A stretch of DNA of 6,773 nucleotides. It comes from Ruminococcus sp. UBA5884. Lineage in GTDB: Bacteria > Bacillota > Clostridia > Oscillospirales > Ruminococcaceae. The notes beneath the pieces are model-generated. The model worked only from the letters and a program-made list of their open reading frames with translations. It was not told the origin of the DNA and did not search any database. Of the stretch, positions 1 to 5,181 are shown piece after piece. Positions within the stretch are counted from its first letter, which is position 1. Each line of letters opens with the position of its first letter. The translations under genes and the position numbers were made by a program. Where the stretch lies: the NCBI GenBank assembly GCA_002431975.1, contig DJFA01000045.1, forward strand, positions 1 to 6,773, in the 5' to 3' direction.

Positions 1-63
1 TTATTGTTTTTAATCATAAAATTCTGCTGTCGAATTGGCGTTAAATAATATACAGATTCGTTT

Positions 64-136
64 TGTAGGGGCGAACTGTGTTCGCCCGTTTGGGGTATGC
101 TGTAAACCTATCGGGCGAACACAGTTCGCCCCTACA
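64..136. repeat. 25-bp perfect inverted repeat (GGGGCGAAC palindrome family), paired copy
   Basis: The arms at 64-88 (begins TGTAGGGGCGAAC) and 112-136 (ends GTTCGCCCCTACA) are exact reverse complements over 25 bases, separated by 23 bases. Each arm is itself partly self-complementary (GGGCGAAC...GTTCGCCC). The stretch is much more GC-rich than its surroundings. Related copies lie at 375-402 and 1728-1757, so this is a small dispersed intergenic repeat rather than a gene-specific terminator. Its function is unknown. A REP/MITE-like non-autonomous element is an inference. Confidence 0.85.
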
Positions 137-146
137 GAAACAATAC

Positions 147-189
147 ATCGAATTTGCGTTGATTAACCCATAAATAACGCCAATTTGAT
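147..189. repeat. Imperfect inverted repeat built from an ATCGAATTTGCGTT motif
   Basis: ATCGAATTTGCGTT at 147-160 faces AACGCCAATTTGAT at 176-189; the arms match at 12 of 14 positions across a 15-base spacer. Close direct copies of the same motif occur at 30-42 (TCGAATTGGCGTT) and 445-458 (ATCGAATTGATGTT), the last overlapping the stop codon of the decarboxylase gene. The motif therefore recurs four times within the gene-free left end and may mark the edges of decayed repeat elements. Confidence 0.5.
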
Positions 190-232
190 GATTATTTTCT
201 GTAATTCGTTCATCTGAAATTTGTAAATATGC

Positions 233-269
233 CGTTTTGTAGGGACGACCAGCGACAAACTGCCGCCTG
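233..269. repeat. Degenerate relative of the TGTAGGG palindrome repeat
   Basis: The 12-mer CGTTTTGTAGGG at 233-244 is identical to 59-70, the left border of the paired repeat. The following bases (ACGACCAGCGACAAACTGCCGCC) diverge from that copy but keep a GC-rich character. It is probably a decayed or variant member of the same dispersed family, though the match beyond the 12-mer is weak. Confidence 0.3.
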
Positions 270-374
270 TAATCTGTAAAATATCTGCCCATTGGTTTTA
301 CCGAAATTTAATCTGTTGACCAATGATTTTTCATACAGAAAACAAATACTGAATTTATGGTTTAACCATAATTT

Positions 375-402
375 GGCGGGCGAACACAATCCGCCCCTAC
401 AG
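375..402. repeat. Third copy of the GGGCGAAC intergenic palindrome
   Basis: The stretch reads GGCGGGCGAACACAATCC then GCCCCTACAG, closely matching the right arm of the 64-136 repeat. It is preceded by a short perfect palindrome TTATGGTT-T-AACCATAA at 355-371. It lies about 55 bases beyond the stop of the minus-strand decarboxylase gene and can fold into a 7-bp GC-rich stem containing one G-U pair. It could weakly end that transcript, but no T-run follows, so I do not call it a terminator. Confidence 0.6.
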
Positions 403-456
403 AATAAACTAAAAATTCCTTGTTTTCAATTATAAAATCTTATCATCGAATTGATG

Positions 457-1200
457 TTATTTAATATTATCATATATTTCATCTGTTACAGGTTCAAGCC
501 ATTCATTGCGGCAATCCTTTCCGGGACATTCAACGGCAAGATGACTGAACCAGCAGTCAGCCTTTGCACCATGCCAGTGTTTTACTTCGGCAGGAATTGT
601 TACAATATCTCCGTTTTTAAGGCTCTGTGCAGGTTTTCCCTCTTCCTGATACCAGCCTTCACCGTCAACGCAGATAAGAATCTGACCGCCGCCCTCTGAA
701 GCATGATGAATATGCCAGTTGTTGCGGCATTTTGGTTCAAATGTTACATTGGCGATAAATACAGTTTCTTTAGGGTTTGTAAGAGGATTGAGATATGAAT
801 TTCCGGTAAAATATTCTGCAAATGCGGTATTTGGTTCACCCTGTCCGAAAAATCCGCCATGCTGTATATCTGCGGAATCATCAGCATCATATATCTCCTT
901 TGCCATATTGAATGCAGCCCATGCATTAGGCCAGCCTGCATAAAATGCAAGATGAGTGAGTATTTCAGCCATTTCAGATTTTGAAACGCCGTTCTGTTTT
1001 GCTGTTGAAAGATGATATTTAAGAGAATTATCAGTTATTCCCTTGCTTATAAGAGCAGTTATTGTGACAACAGACCTCATTTTAAGGGAAAGCTTGTTCT
1101 CTCTTGACCATACTTCTCCAAAAAGCACATCATCATTGAGTCTTGCAAATTCAGGAGCAAATTCTCCAAGGCTTTTTCTGCCGGCAGTTTGTTTTACCAT
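457..1200 (-). CDS. Carboxymuconolactone decarboxylase-like / cupin fusion protein
   Basis: A 247-residue soluble protein with two domains. Residues about 10-105 are a carboxymuconolactone decarboxylase (AhpD-like helical) domain with the family-typical stretch HLAFYAGWPNAW at 83-94. It has no CxxC, so peroxidase-type AhpD activity is unlikely. Residues about 140-235 are a cupin barrel: WHIHH (H163, H165, H166) with Q173 and GEGWY form motif 1, and GDIVTIPAEVKHWHG (H208, H210) forms motif 2, giving a credible metal site. I start at ATG 1198-1200 because GGAGG (1209-1213 on this strand) sits 8 bases upstream. An upstream in-frame ATG at 1227 would place that binding site inside the coding region and overlap the regulator's stop. 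The gene lies 19 bases behind a MerR regulator and is almost certainly co-transcribed with it. The substrate is unknown. By analogy with YraC under AdhR in B. subtilis, a role in handling reactive carbonyls is plausible. Confidence 0.9.
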   Translation of the reverse strand: MVKQTAGRKSLGEFAPEFARLNDDVLFGEVWSRENKLSLKMRSVVTITALISKGITDNSLKYHLSTAKQNGVSKSEMAEILTHLAFYAGWPNAWAAFNMAKEIYDADDSADIQHGGFFGQGEPNTAFAEYFTGNSYLNPLTNPKETVFIANVTFEPKCRNNWHIHHASEGGGQILICVDGEGWYQEEGKPAQSLKNGDIVTIPAEVKHWHGAKADCWFSHLAVECPGKDCRNEWLEPVTDEIYDNIK

Positions 1201-1208
1201 TTTAATTA

Positions 1209-1213
1209 CCTCC
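1209..1213 (-). promoter_or_regulatory. Ribosome binding site that sets the decarboxylase start
   Basis: GGAGG on the minus strand, 8 bases ahead of the ATG at 1198-1200. Its position selects the MVKQ start over the upstream ATGs at 1227 and 1215. Confidence 0.8.
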
Positions 1214-1219
1214 ATAATA

Positions 1220-1600
1220 TCAGTCATCAGTCCATGTGAGTTTTCCGGTTTTCACAGCTATTTCGTATCTGCTTATTTTATAATCAAGGCGTTTGATAGT
1301 TGAATCAATTTTATTTTTCTTTTCAGTGAGAGCTTCTCTCTGTTCAGTAAGGAGCTGAAGCCTTGCAGGAATAGTGTTATCTCCCTCCTGAGTAAGTCTT
1401 ACATATTCTATCATAGCCTCAACGGGAAGACCTGCATTTCTCATGCATATAGCAAGCTCGACCCATTGCAAATCGGTCTGCTGATAATTTCTGATACCGC
1501 TTTCAGTACGGGTTACAGGCGGTATCATACCGACCCTTTCGTAATAACGCAGAGTATCCTGTGAAATATTATATTTTTCGCTTACTTCCTTTATAGTTAT
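1220..1600 (-). CDS. MerR-family thiol/electrophile-responsive regulator (NmlR/AdhR-like), non-ATG start
   Basis: A DNA-binding transcription activator of about 126 residues. The winged helix-turn-helix reads TIKEVSEKYNISQDTLRYYERVGMIPP (residues 2-28) continued by GIRNYQQTDLQW, the usual MerR arrangement. Residues about 80-110 form the dimerising coiled coil. C52, in AICMRNAGLP, falls where NmlR/AdhR proteins carry their redox- or carbonyl-reactive cysteine. The first in-frame ATG (1528) would delete the helix-turn-helix, so it cannot be the true start. The perfect AAGGAGG (1609-1615) points to ATA (1598-1600, 8-base spacing) or ATT (1601-1603, 5-base spacing); neither is ATG, GTG or TTG. 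ATA gives the N-terminus M-TIKEVSEKY expected of the family. The gene is first in an operon with the decarboxylase-cupin gene and sits behind a promoter it most likely controls itself. Family is very secure; the ligand (methylglyoxal, formaldehyde, quinone or similar) is inferred. Confidence 0.85.
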   Translation of the reverse strand: MTIKEVSEKYNISQDTLRYYERVGMIPPVTRTESGIRNYQQTDLQWVELAICMRNAGLPVEAMIEYVRLTQEGDNTIPARLQLLTEQREALTEKKNKIDSTIKRLDYKISRYEIAVKTGKLTWTDD

Positions 1601-1608
1601 AATAACCG

Positions 1609-1615
1609 CCTCCTT
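1609..1615 (-). promoter_or_regulatory. Strong ribosome binding site ahead of a non-ATG start
   Basis: AAGGAGG on the minus strand, a perfect anti-Shine-Dalgarno match. No ATG, GTG or TTG lies within the following 70 bases in the MerR frame. The in-frame codons at usable spacing are ATT (5 bases) and ATA (8 bases). Confidence 0.8.
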
Positions 1616-1627
1616 TTGTTTTTTGTT

Positions 1628-1658
1628 ATTATAATACTTAGAGCGGACTCCAAGTCAA
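1628..1658 (-). promoter_or_regulatory. MerR-type promoter and operator (19-bp spacer)
   Basis: On the minus strand, -35 TTGACT (1653-1658) and -10 TATAAT (1628-1633) are separated by exactly 19 bp, the overlong spacer that MerR activators untwist. The inverted repeat CTTGGAG-N4-CTCTAAG (1637-1654, one mismatch between arms) fills the spacer and resembles the NmlR/AdhR operator. Transcription would start near 1621, giving a leader of only about 20 bases before the start codon. This supports autoregulation of the MerR gene and control of the decarboxylase-cupin gene. Confidence 0.9.
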
Positions 1659-1727
1659 GAGGTTTTCAGAGATTTCTATTAAATATACAAAAAATAATAT
1701 TTATATTTGTGAATAATAACAATATTC

Positions 1728-1757
1728 TGTAGGGGGCGAACTGTGTTCGCCCCTACA
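1728..1757. repeat. Compact copy of the GGGGCGAAC palindrome
   Basis: A 30-base palindrome: TGTAGGGG-g-CGAAC, TGT, GTTCG-CCCCTACA. The arms pair over 13 bp with one unpaired G and a 3-base loop. It matches the arms of the 64-136 repeat almost exactly. It sits between the divergent MerR and LRR promoters, about 70 bases upstream of the MerR -35. Confidence 0.8.
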
Positions 1758-1765
1758 CATCTGAT

Positions 1766-1796
1766 TTTCATTAAAATTAACAATATTTTAATGAAA
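1766..1796. repeat. AT-rich 12-bp inverted repeat upstream of the LRR gene
   Basis: TTTCATTAAAAT (1766-1777) and ATTTTAATGAAA (1785-1796) are perfect reverse complements around a 7-base loop. It lies immediately upstream of the presumed LRR-gene -10. It could be a regulator's operator or simply AT-rich sequence. The perfect 12-bp match favours a site, but no regulator is identified. Confidence 0.45.
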
Positions 1797-1813
1797 TTAT
1801 ATTATTATTATGC

Positions 1814-1822
1814 TACTATAAT
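1814..1822 (+). promoter_or_regulatory. Probable -10 region of the LRR-dockerin gene
   Basis: TATAAT lies at 1817-1822, 29 bases before the start codon. The overlapping TACTAT (1814-1819) is preceded by TGC, so an extended -10 is also possible. No good -35 is seen at 16-18 bp. The AT-rich inverted repeat (1766-1796) overlaps the expected -35 zone. Confidence 0.45.
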
Positions 1823-1851
1823 GTTAACAGGAAAATTACAAGGAGGAGTTT

Positions 1852-3549
1852 ATGATGAAAAAAACAATTGCTTTCCTGATTTCTCTTTCATTCTGCATAA
1901 TCAGTATGCCGGCATATAATGCTGATTATAAAATCAGTGCGGAATGTGTGGTTGAAAACGGATTTGAATATGATATTTCTTCTGATTTTGCTGAAATAGT
2001 AAGCTGTAGTGATGATTCTGAAAATATAGTCATTCCTGACAGCATAAACGGTGTGCCTGTAAAGGCAATAGCTGACAATGCATTCGGTGAATGCACAAAT
2101 CTTGTGACTGTAACTATTCCTGACAGCATAGAATATATAACCGGAAATGTATTCAGCGGCTGTACAAATCTTGCTTCGATAGAGGTTTCAGAAAATAACG
2201 CTGCATATTCATGTGCAGACGGCATGCTTTTCAATAAGGATAAAACTGAACTTATCGCTGTTCCGTCACAAATCAGCGAAGCAGTTCTGCCGGACGGACT
2301 TCTGGCAATAAAAGAACTTGCATTCAACAACTGTTCAGAAATTACTGAAATAACTGTTCCAAAAAGCGTTGAAAATATTGAAATGTATGCATTTCAGGGT
2401 TGTGTGAATCTTGAAAATATAAAAATATCCGACAATATATCATATGTAGGCAGCCATGCATTTTCTGACACTTTATGGTATAAAAACCTGCCTGACGGAG
2501 TGATTTATATCGGAAAGATTGCTTATTCATATAAGGGGGAAATGCCTGAAAATACTGAAATAATACTTGATGAAGATACAAAGAGCATTTCAGCATGGGC
2601 ATTTTCAAAACAGGAAAACTTAAAGAATATAACTATACCTGAAAGCGTTGAACGTATTGAAAACAATGCATTTTTCTGTTGCTATGGTCTTGAAAATGCA
2701 GATATTCCGCAGAATGTAACAGATATAGGTGCAGATGCATTCAAATTCTGTTCATCGCTTAAAAAAATAAATATTCCGCAAAGCGTTGAAAATATAGGCG
2801 ACTATGCATTTGCAAACTGTACATCTCTTTCAGAAATAGATTTTCCGGACAGTGCTGTATATATCGGCAAGACAATATTTGATAATACTGTATGGCTTGA
2901 AAATCAGCCTGACGGCATGGTTTATACCGGTAAAATCGCATACGGCTATAAGGGCGAAATGCCTGAAAATACTCATATAGACATTGAAGAAGGTACAAAG
3001 GGTATTGCCTGCTGTGCATTTGAAAACTGTGAAAATCTGACAGGCATAACATTCCCTCAGAGCCTTGAATATATAGGAGGTTCATCATTTGTTTTCTGTA
3101 ATGGTCTTACATCTGTAAATATCCCATCAGGCGTTGATTATATAGGAAATATGGCGTTTTTCGCCTGTAGTTCACTTAAATCAGTTTCAATTCCTGAAAA
3201 TATGAAAACTATTCAGGAAAAAGCATTCTATCAGTGTGATTCCCTTGAAAATGTCTATTATTCAGGAACTGAGGAAAAATGGAACTGCATTAAAGTTGCC
3301 GCATATAATGAAAATCTTCTGAATTGTGCAATACATTATGCAGAAAGCAGTCTTGAAAAAGGCGATGCTACCTGTGACGGAATCATTGATGTAAGAGATG
3401 TTACAATGGTAAATCAGTATGTTGTGCAACTTACGGATATGACTGAACAGGGGCTTTTAAATGCTGATGTTATTGCGGACGGAACTGTTGATATAAAAGA
3501 CCTTGGTCAGATTAAGAAATATATTATAAAACAAATATCAGAATTTTAG
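1852..3549 (+). CDS. Secreted BspA-like leucine-rich-repeat protein with C-terminal type I dockerin
   Basis: A 565-residue exported protein. Residues 1-24 form a signal peptide (MMKK, hydrophobic core, likely cut after PAYNA). Residues about 60-470 carry some 14 LRR_5 repeats of the form IPxSVxxIGxxAFxxCxxL. Residues 167-305 and 306-444 are a tandem 139-residue duplication aligned without gaps. Each copy contains an insert with PDG-(V/M)-(I/V)-Y-(I/T)-GKIAY followed by YKGEMPENT (starting at 214 and 353). Residues 504-565 are a dockerin with two F-hand-like calcium loops (D505...D509-G-I-I-D...D516 and D539...D543-G-T-V-D...D550). AAGGAGG (1840-1846) serves ATG 1852 (5 bases) or ATG 1855 (8 bases); the difference is one residue. 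The gene stands alone between its own promoter and terminator. Such proteins are thought to bind other proteins or surfaces, and the dockerin implies attachment to a cohesin-bearing scaffoldin, as in Ruminococcus. The partner is unknown and no catalytic domain is present. Confidence 0.93.
   Translation: MMKKTIAFLISLSFCIISMPAYNADYKISAECVVENGFEYDISSDFAEIVSCSDDSENIVIPDSINGVPVKAIADNAFGECTNLVTVTIPDSIEYITGNVFSGCTNLASIEVSENNAAYSCADGMLFNKDKTELIAVPSQISEAVLPDGLLAIKELAFNNCSEITEITVPKSVENIEMYAFQGCVNLENIKISDNISYVGSHAFSDTLWYKNLPDGVIYIGKIAYSYKGEMPENTEIILDEDTKSISAWAFSKQENLKNITIPESVERIENNAFFCCYGLENADIPQNVTDIGADAFKFCSSLKKINIPQSVENIGDYAFANCTSLSEIDFPDSAVYIGKTIFDNTVWLENQPDGMVYTGKIAYGYKGEMPENTHIDIEEGTKGIACCAFENCENLTGITFPQSLEYIGGSSFVFCNGLTSVNIPSGVDYIGNMAFFACSSLKSVSIPENMKTIQEKAFYQCDSLENVYYSGTEEKWNCIKVAAYNENLLNCAIHYAESSLEKGDATCDGIIDVRDVTMVNQYVVQLTDMTEQGLLNADVIADGTVDIKDLGQIKKYIIKQISEF
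2350..3183 (+). repeat. Tandem duplication of a 417-bp coding unit
   Basis: Bases 2350-2766 and 2767-3183 encode residues 167-305 and 306-444 of the LRR protein, which align end to end with no indels. Examples are SVENIEMYAFQGCVNL against SVENIGDYAFANCTSL and GKIAYSYKGEMPENT against GKIAYGYKGEMPENT. Stretches such as ATGCCTGAAAATACT are still identical in DNA, while other parts have diverged, so the duplication is old but clear. Confidence 0.85.
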
Positions 3550-3552
3550 ATG

Positions 3553-3579
3553 AAAGGCGGACTTGTTCCGCCTTTTATA
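3553..3579 (+). terminator. Intrinsic terminator of the LRR-dockerin gene
   Basis: A 9-bp perfect stem AAAGGCGGA / TCCGCCTTT around the loop CTTGT, followed by T-rich sequence, starting 4 bases after the stop codon. The A-rich 5-prime flank gives it some activity on the other strand too, but no minus-strand gene ends here. Confidence 0.88.
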
Positions 3580-3600
3580 ATGATTGATTATTCTGCTGCC

Positions 3601-3630
3601 TTGACATAATATCCTCAGGAGGTATATAAT
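3601..3630 (+). promoter_or_regulatory. Promoter of the YczE-like membrane protein gene
   Basis: TTGACA (3601-3606) and TATAAT (3625-3630) with an 18-bp spacer, both hexamers perfect. The spacer contains a small palindrome TCCTCAGGA (3612-3620). The leader to the start codon is about 27 bases. Confidence 0.75.
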
Positions 3631-3663
3631 TATTACAGGATTTTATGAAAAGAGGAATTTTTT

Positions 3664-4317
3664 ATGGAGAAAAAAGAAACAGCAAAAAGATATATTTTAT
3701 TTATAATCAGTCTGTTCTTTACAGCACTTGGCGTGGCAGTAACAAAACATGGTGAACTTGGAGTATCTCCGATATCATCAGTTGCAAATGTGCTCAGCTG
3801 CAAATATACAGCTTTTTCCCTCGGTACATGGCTTATAATATGGAACTGTGTTCTTATTCTGGGTCAGATACTGATTTTAAAGAAAAATTTTAAACTGATA
3901 CAGCTTTTACAGATACCATTGTCATTTCTTTTCGGAATTTTTACTGATTTCGGAATGATGTGCGTATCATACATACCGGCAGACAGCTATATTTCAAGAA
4001 TGGTGCTTGTTATCTGCGGAATAGTTATACTCGGCTTTGGTGTGGCATTGTCAGTGATAGCAAATGTAATAATGAATTCAGGCGAGGCATTTGTAAAAGC
4101 TGTTTCAGACAAGACAAATATAAAATTCGGAAATATAAAAATTGGTTTTGATGTATGCTGTGTTATTGTATCTCTGATATGTTCACTGATATTTTTTAAC
4201 GGCAAAATTATCGGCACAAGAGAGGGCACTATTATAACAGCGTTTTTAACAGGTTTCGTAGTCAATTTTTTTGCAGCCCATATGAAAGAACCGCTTGACA
4301 GAATGCTCAGTGCATAA
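3664..4317 (+). CDS. YczE/YyaS/YitT-like integral membrane protein
   Basis: A 217-residue protein with about five to six hydrophobic segments: near 9-28, 50-72, 80-104, 111-137, 160-178 and 188-206. The loop after the first segment reads HGELGVSPISSVANVLS (29-45), and the region before the last segment reads GTREGTIITAFLTG (184-197). Both are characteristic of the YczE/YitT-related family. The start at 3664 is supported by AGAGGAA (3651-3657) 6 bases upstream. The gene is monocistronic, with its own promoter and a shared terminator with the convergent zinc operon. The biochemical role of the family is unsettled; YczE in Bacillus has been linked to lipopeptide production. I therefore infer only a membrane location and possible transport. 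Nothing nearby suggests its substrate. Confidence 0.85.
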   Translation: MEKKETAKRYILFIISLFFTALGVAVTKHGELGVSPISSVANVLSCKYTAFSLGTWLIIWNCVLILGQILILKKNFKLIQLLQIPLSFLFGIFTDFGMMCVSYIPADSYISRMVLVICGIVILGFGVALSVIANVIMNSGEAFVKAVSDKTNIKFGNIKIGFDVCCVIVSLICSLIFFNGKIIGTREGTIITAFLTGFVVNFFAAHMKEPLDRMLSA

Positions 4318-4320
4318 AAT

Positions 4321-4367
4321 AAAAATCAGGTCAGAACAGAGAATTTTTTGTTCTGACCTGATTTTTT
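4321..4367. terminator. Bidirectional terminator between convergent YczE-like and znuB genes
   Basis: AAAAATCAGGTCAGAACA (4321-4338) and its exact complement (4349-4366) form an 18-bp stem around a 10-base loop. T-runs follow on both strands, so it can stop transcripts from both sides. The right arm runs into the TTA at 4366-4368, so the stop codon of the permease gene is part of the terminator. Confidence 0.92.
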
Positions 4368-5181
4368 ATCTCTTCATTAATTTGCCAGTTATGCTGAAAA
4401 TTATAAGCATTGCTAAATTTACGGCTACAATGCTTGCTCCGGCAGGAGTACTGTAAACATATGAAGCTACTATTCCAAAGAAAAAGCATACTATTGATAT
4501 CAGAGCAGATGATATCATAACACTTTTAAAATTCCTGAATATCCTCATTGATGTAAGTGCAGGGAATATTATAAGGCTTGAAATAAGCAGCGTTCCCATA
4601 AGACGCATTCCTACAACTATTGTGACAGCTGTAAGAACTGCAAGTATCATTGTATATATATTTGAATGAGTGCCTGTTGCCGCTGCAAAATCTTCATCAA
4701 ATGTTATCGCAAATATCCTGTTGTAACAGAGTATAAATATGATAAGTACTGTTACTGAAAGAATTATACTTAAATATACATCGCTTTTGCTCATGGCAAG
4801 AATACTTCCGAACATATAATTGCAAAGGTCTGCACTCAGTCCTGATGAAAGCGATGTAACTATAACGCCTATTGCAAGGGCACTGCTTGAAATTACGGCT
4901 ATAGCAGAATCGCCTTTCAGTCTGCTGTTTTTATTAAGACGCAGCAGCAAAAATGCAGAAATTATTACAACCGGAACTGATACCTGAAGCGGTGCTGCTC
5001 CTACTGCAACGGCAATAGAAAGAGAACCGAATCCGACATGGGAAAGTCCGTCACCAATCATTGAAAATCTTTTCAGTACAAGACTTACTCCTAAAAGTGC
5101 TGAACATAATGATACAAGTATTCCGACACAAACGGCTCTTGTAAGAAATGAATATGAAAATATTTCAGAAATTACACTCAT
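4366..5181 (-). CDS. znuB: Zinc ABC transporter permease (ZnuB-like)
   Basis: A 271-residue inner-membrane protein of the ABC-3 (ZnuB/MntB) permease family, of normal family length. It has about eight hydrophobic segments. Recognisable points are MIGDGLSHVGFG (41-52), the family's signature after the first helices; TFDEDFAAATG (160-170); and VGMRLMGTLLISSLIIFPA (190-208), the cytoplasmic coupling region that should contact an ATPase. It would form the zinc channel for the ZnuA lipoprotein encoded just upstream. The start ATG (5179-5181) overlaps the ZnuA stop as ATGA, and GGGAGGG lies 7 bases upstream. Zinc rather than manganese is inferred from the His-rich partner and the Zur-like regulator. 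No ATP-binding subunit is encoded before the terminator. Confidence 0.92.
   Translation of the reverse strand: MSVISEIFSYSFLTRAVCVGILVSLCSALLGVSLVLKRFSMIGDGLSHVGFGSLSIAVAVGAAPLQVSVPVVIISAFLLLRLNKNSRLKGDSAIAVISSSALAIGVIVTSLSSGLSADLCNYMFGSILAMSKSDVYLSIILSVTVLIIFILCYNRIFAITFDEDFAAATGTHSNIYTMILAVLTAVTIVVGMRLMGTLLISSLIIFPALTSMRIFRNFKSVMISSALISIVCFFFGIVASYVYSTPAGASIVAVNLAMLIIFSITGKLMKR

Larger units (their letters stand above)
1..456. other. Gene-free, repeat-rich intergenic region
   Basis: No open frame here has a ribosome binding site or a recognisable product. The only long frame (about 41-292, minus strand) runs straight through the repeats and has low-complexity, unrecognisable content. The region is AT-rich with GC-rich palindromes embedded at 64-136 and 375-402 and a degenerate one near 233-269. 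It probably serves as spacer downstream of the minus-strand operon. Confidence 0.7.

Noticed and set aside
41..292. Minus-strand frame of 83 codons across the left intergenic region
   Set aside because: It reads through the GGGGCGAAC repeats, has no convincing ribosome binding site and no recognisable sequence.
292..325. Inverted repeat CATTGGT...ACCAATG with a 20-base loop
   Set aside because: Seven bases with a long loop in AT-rich DNA is expected by chance, and no T-run or promoter is attached.
1..456. CRISPR array or insertion sequence in the repeat-rich left end
   Set aside because: Repeats are not evenly spaced, there are no regular spacers, and there is no transposase or cas gene.
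1201..1227. Longer start for the decarboxylase gene at 1227
   Set aside because: It would overlap the regulator's stop and has no ribosome binding site of its own; GGAGG at 1209-1213 fits the ATG at 1200.
1220..1528. MerR gene starting at its first ATG (1528)
   Set aside because: It removes most of the helix-turn-helix, which is intact in the upstream codons and preceded by AAGGAGG.
1926..3088. Three minus-strand frames inside the LRR gene
   Set aside because: They are shadows created by the repetitive, biased codon pattern of the repeats; none has a ribosome binding site or family features.
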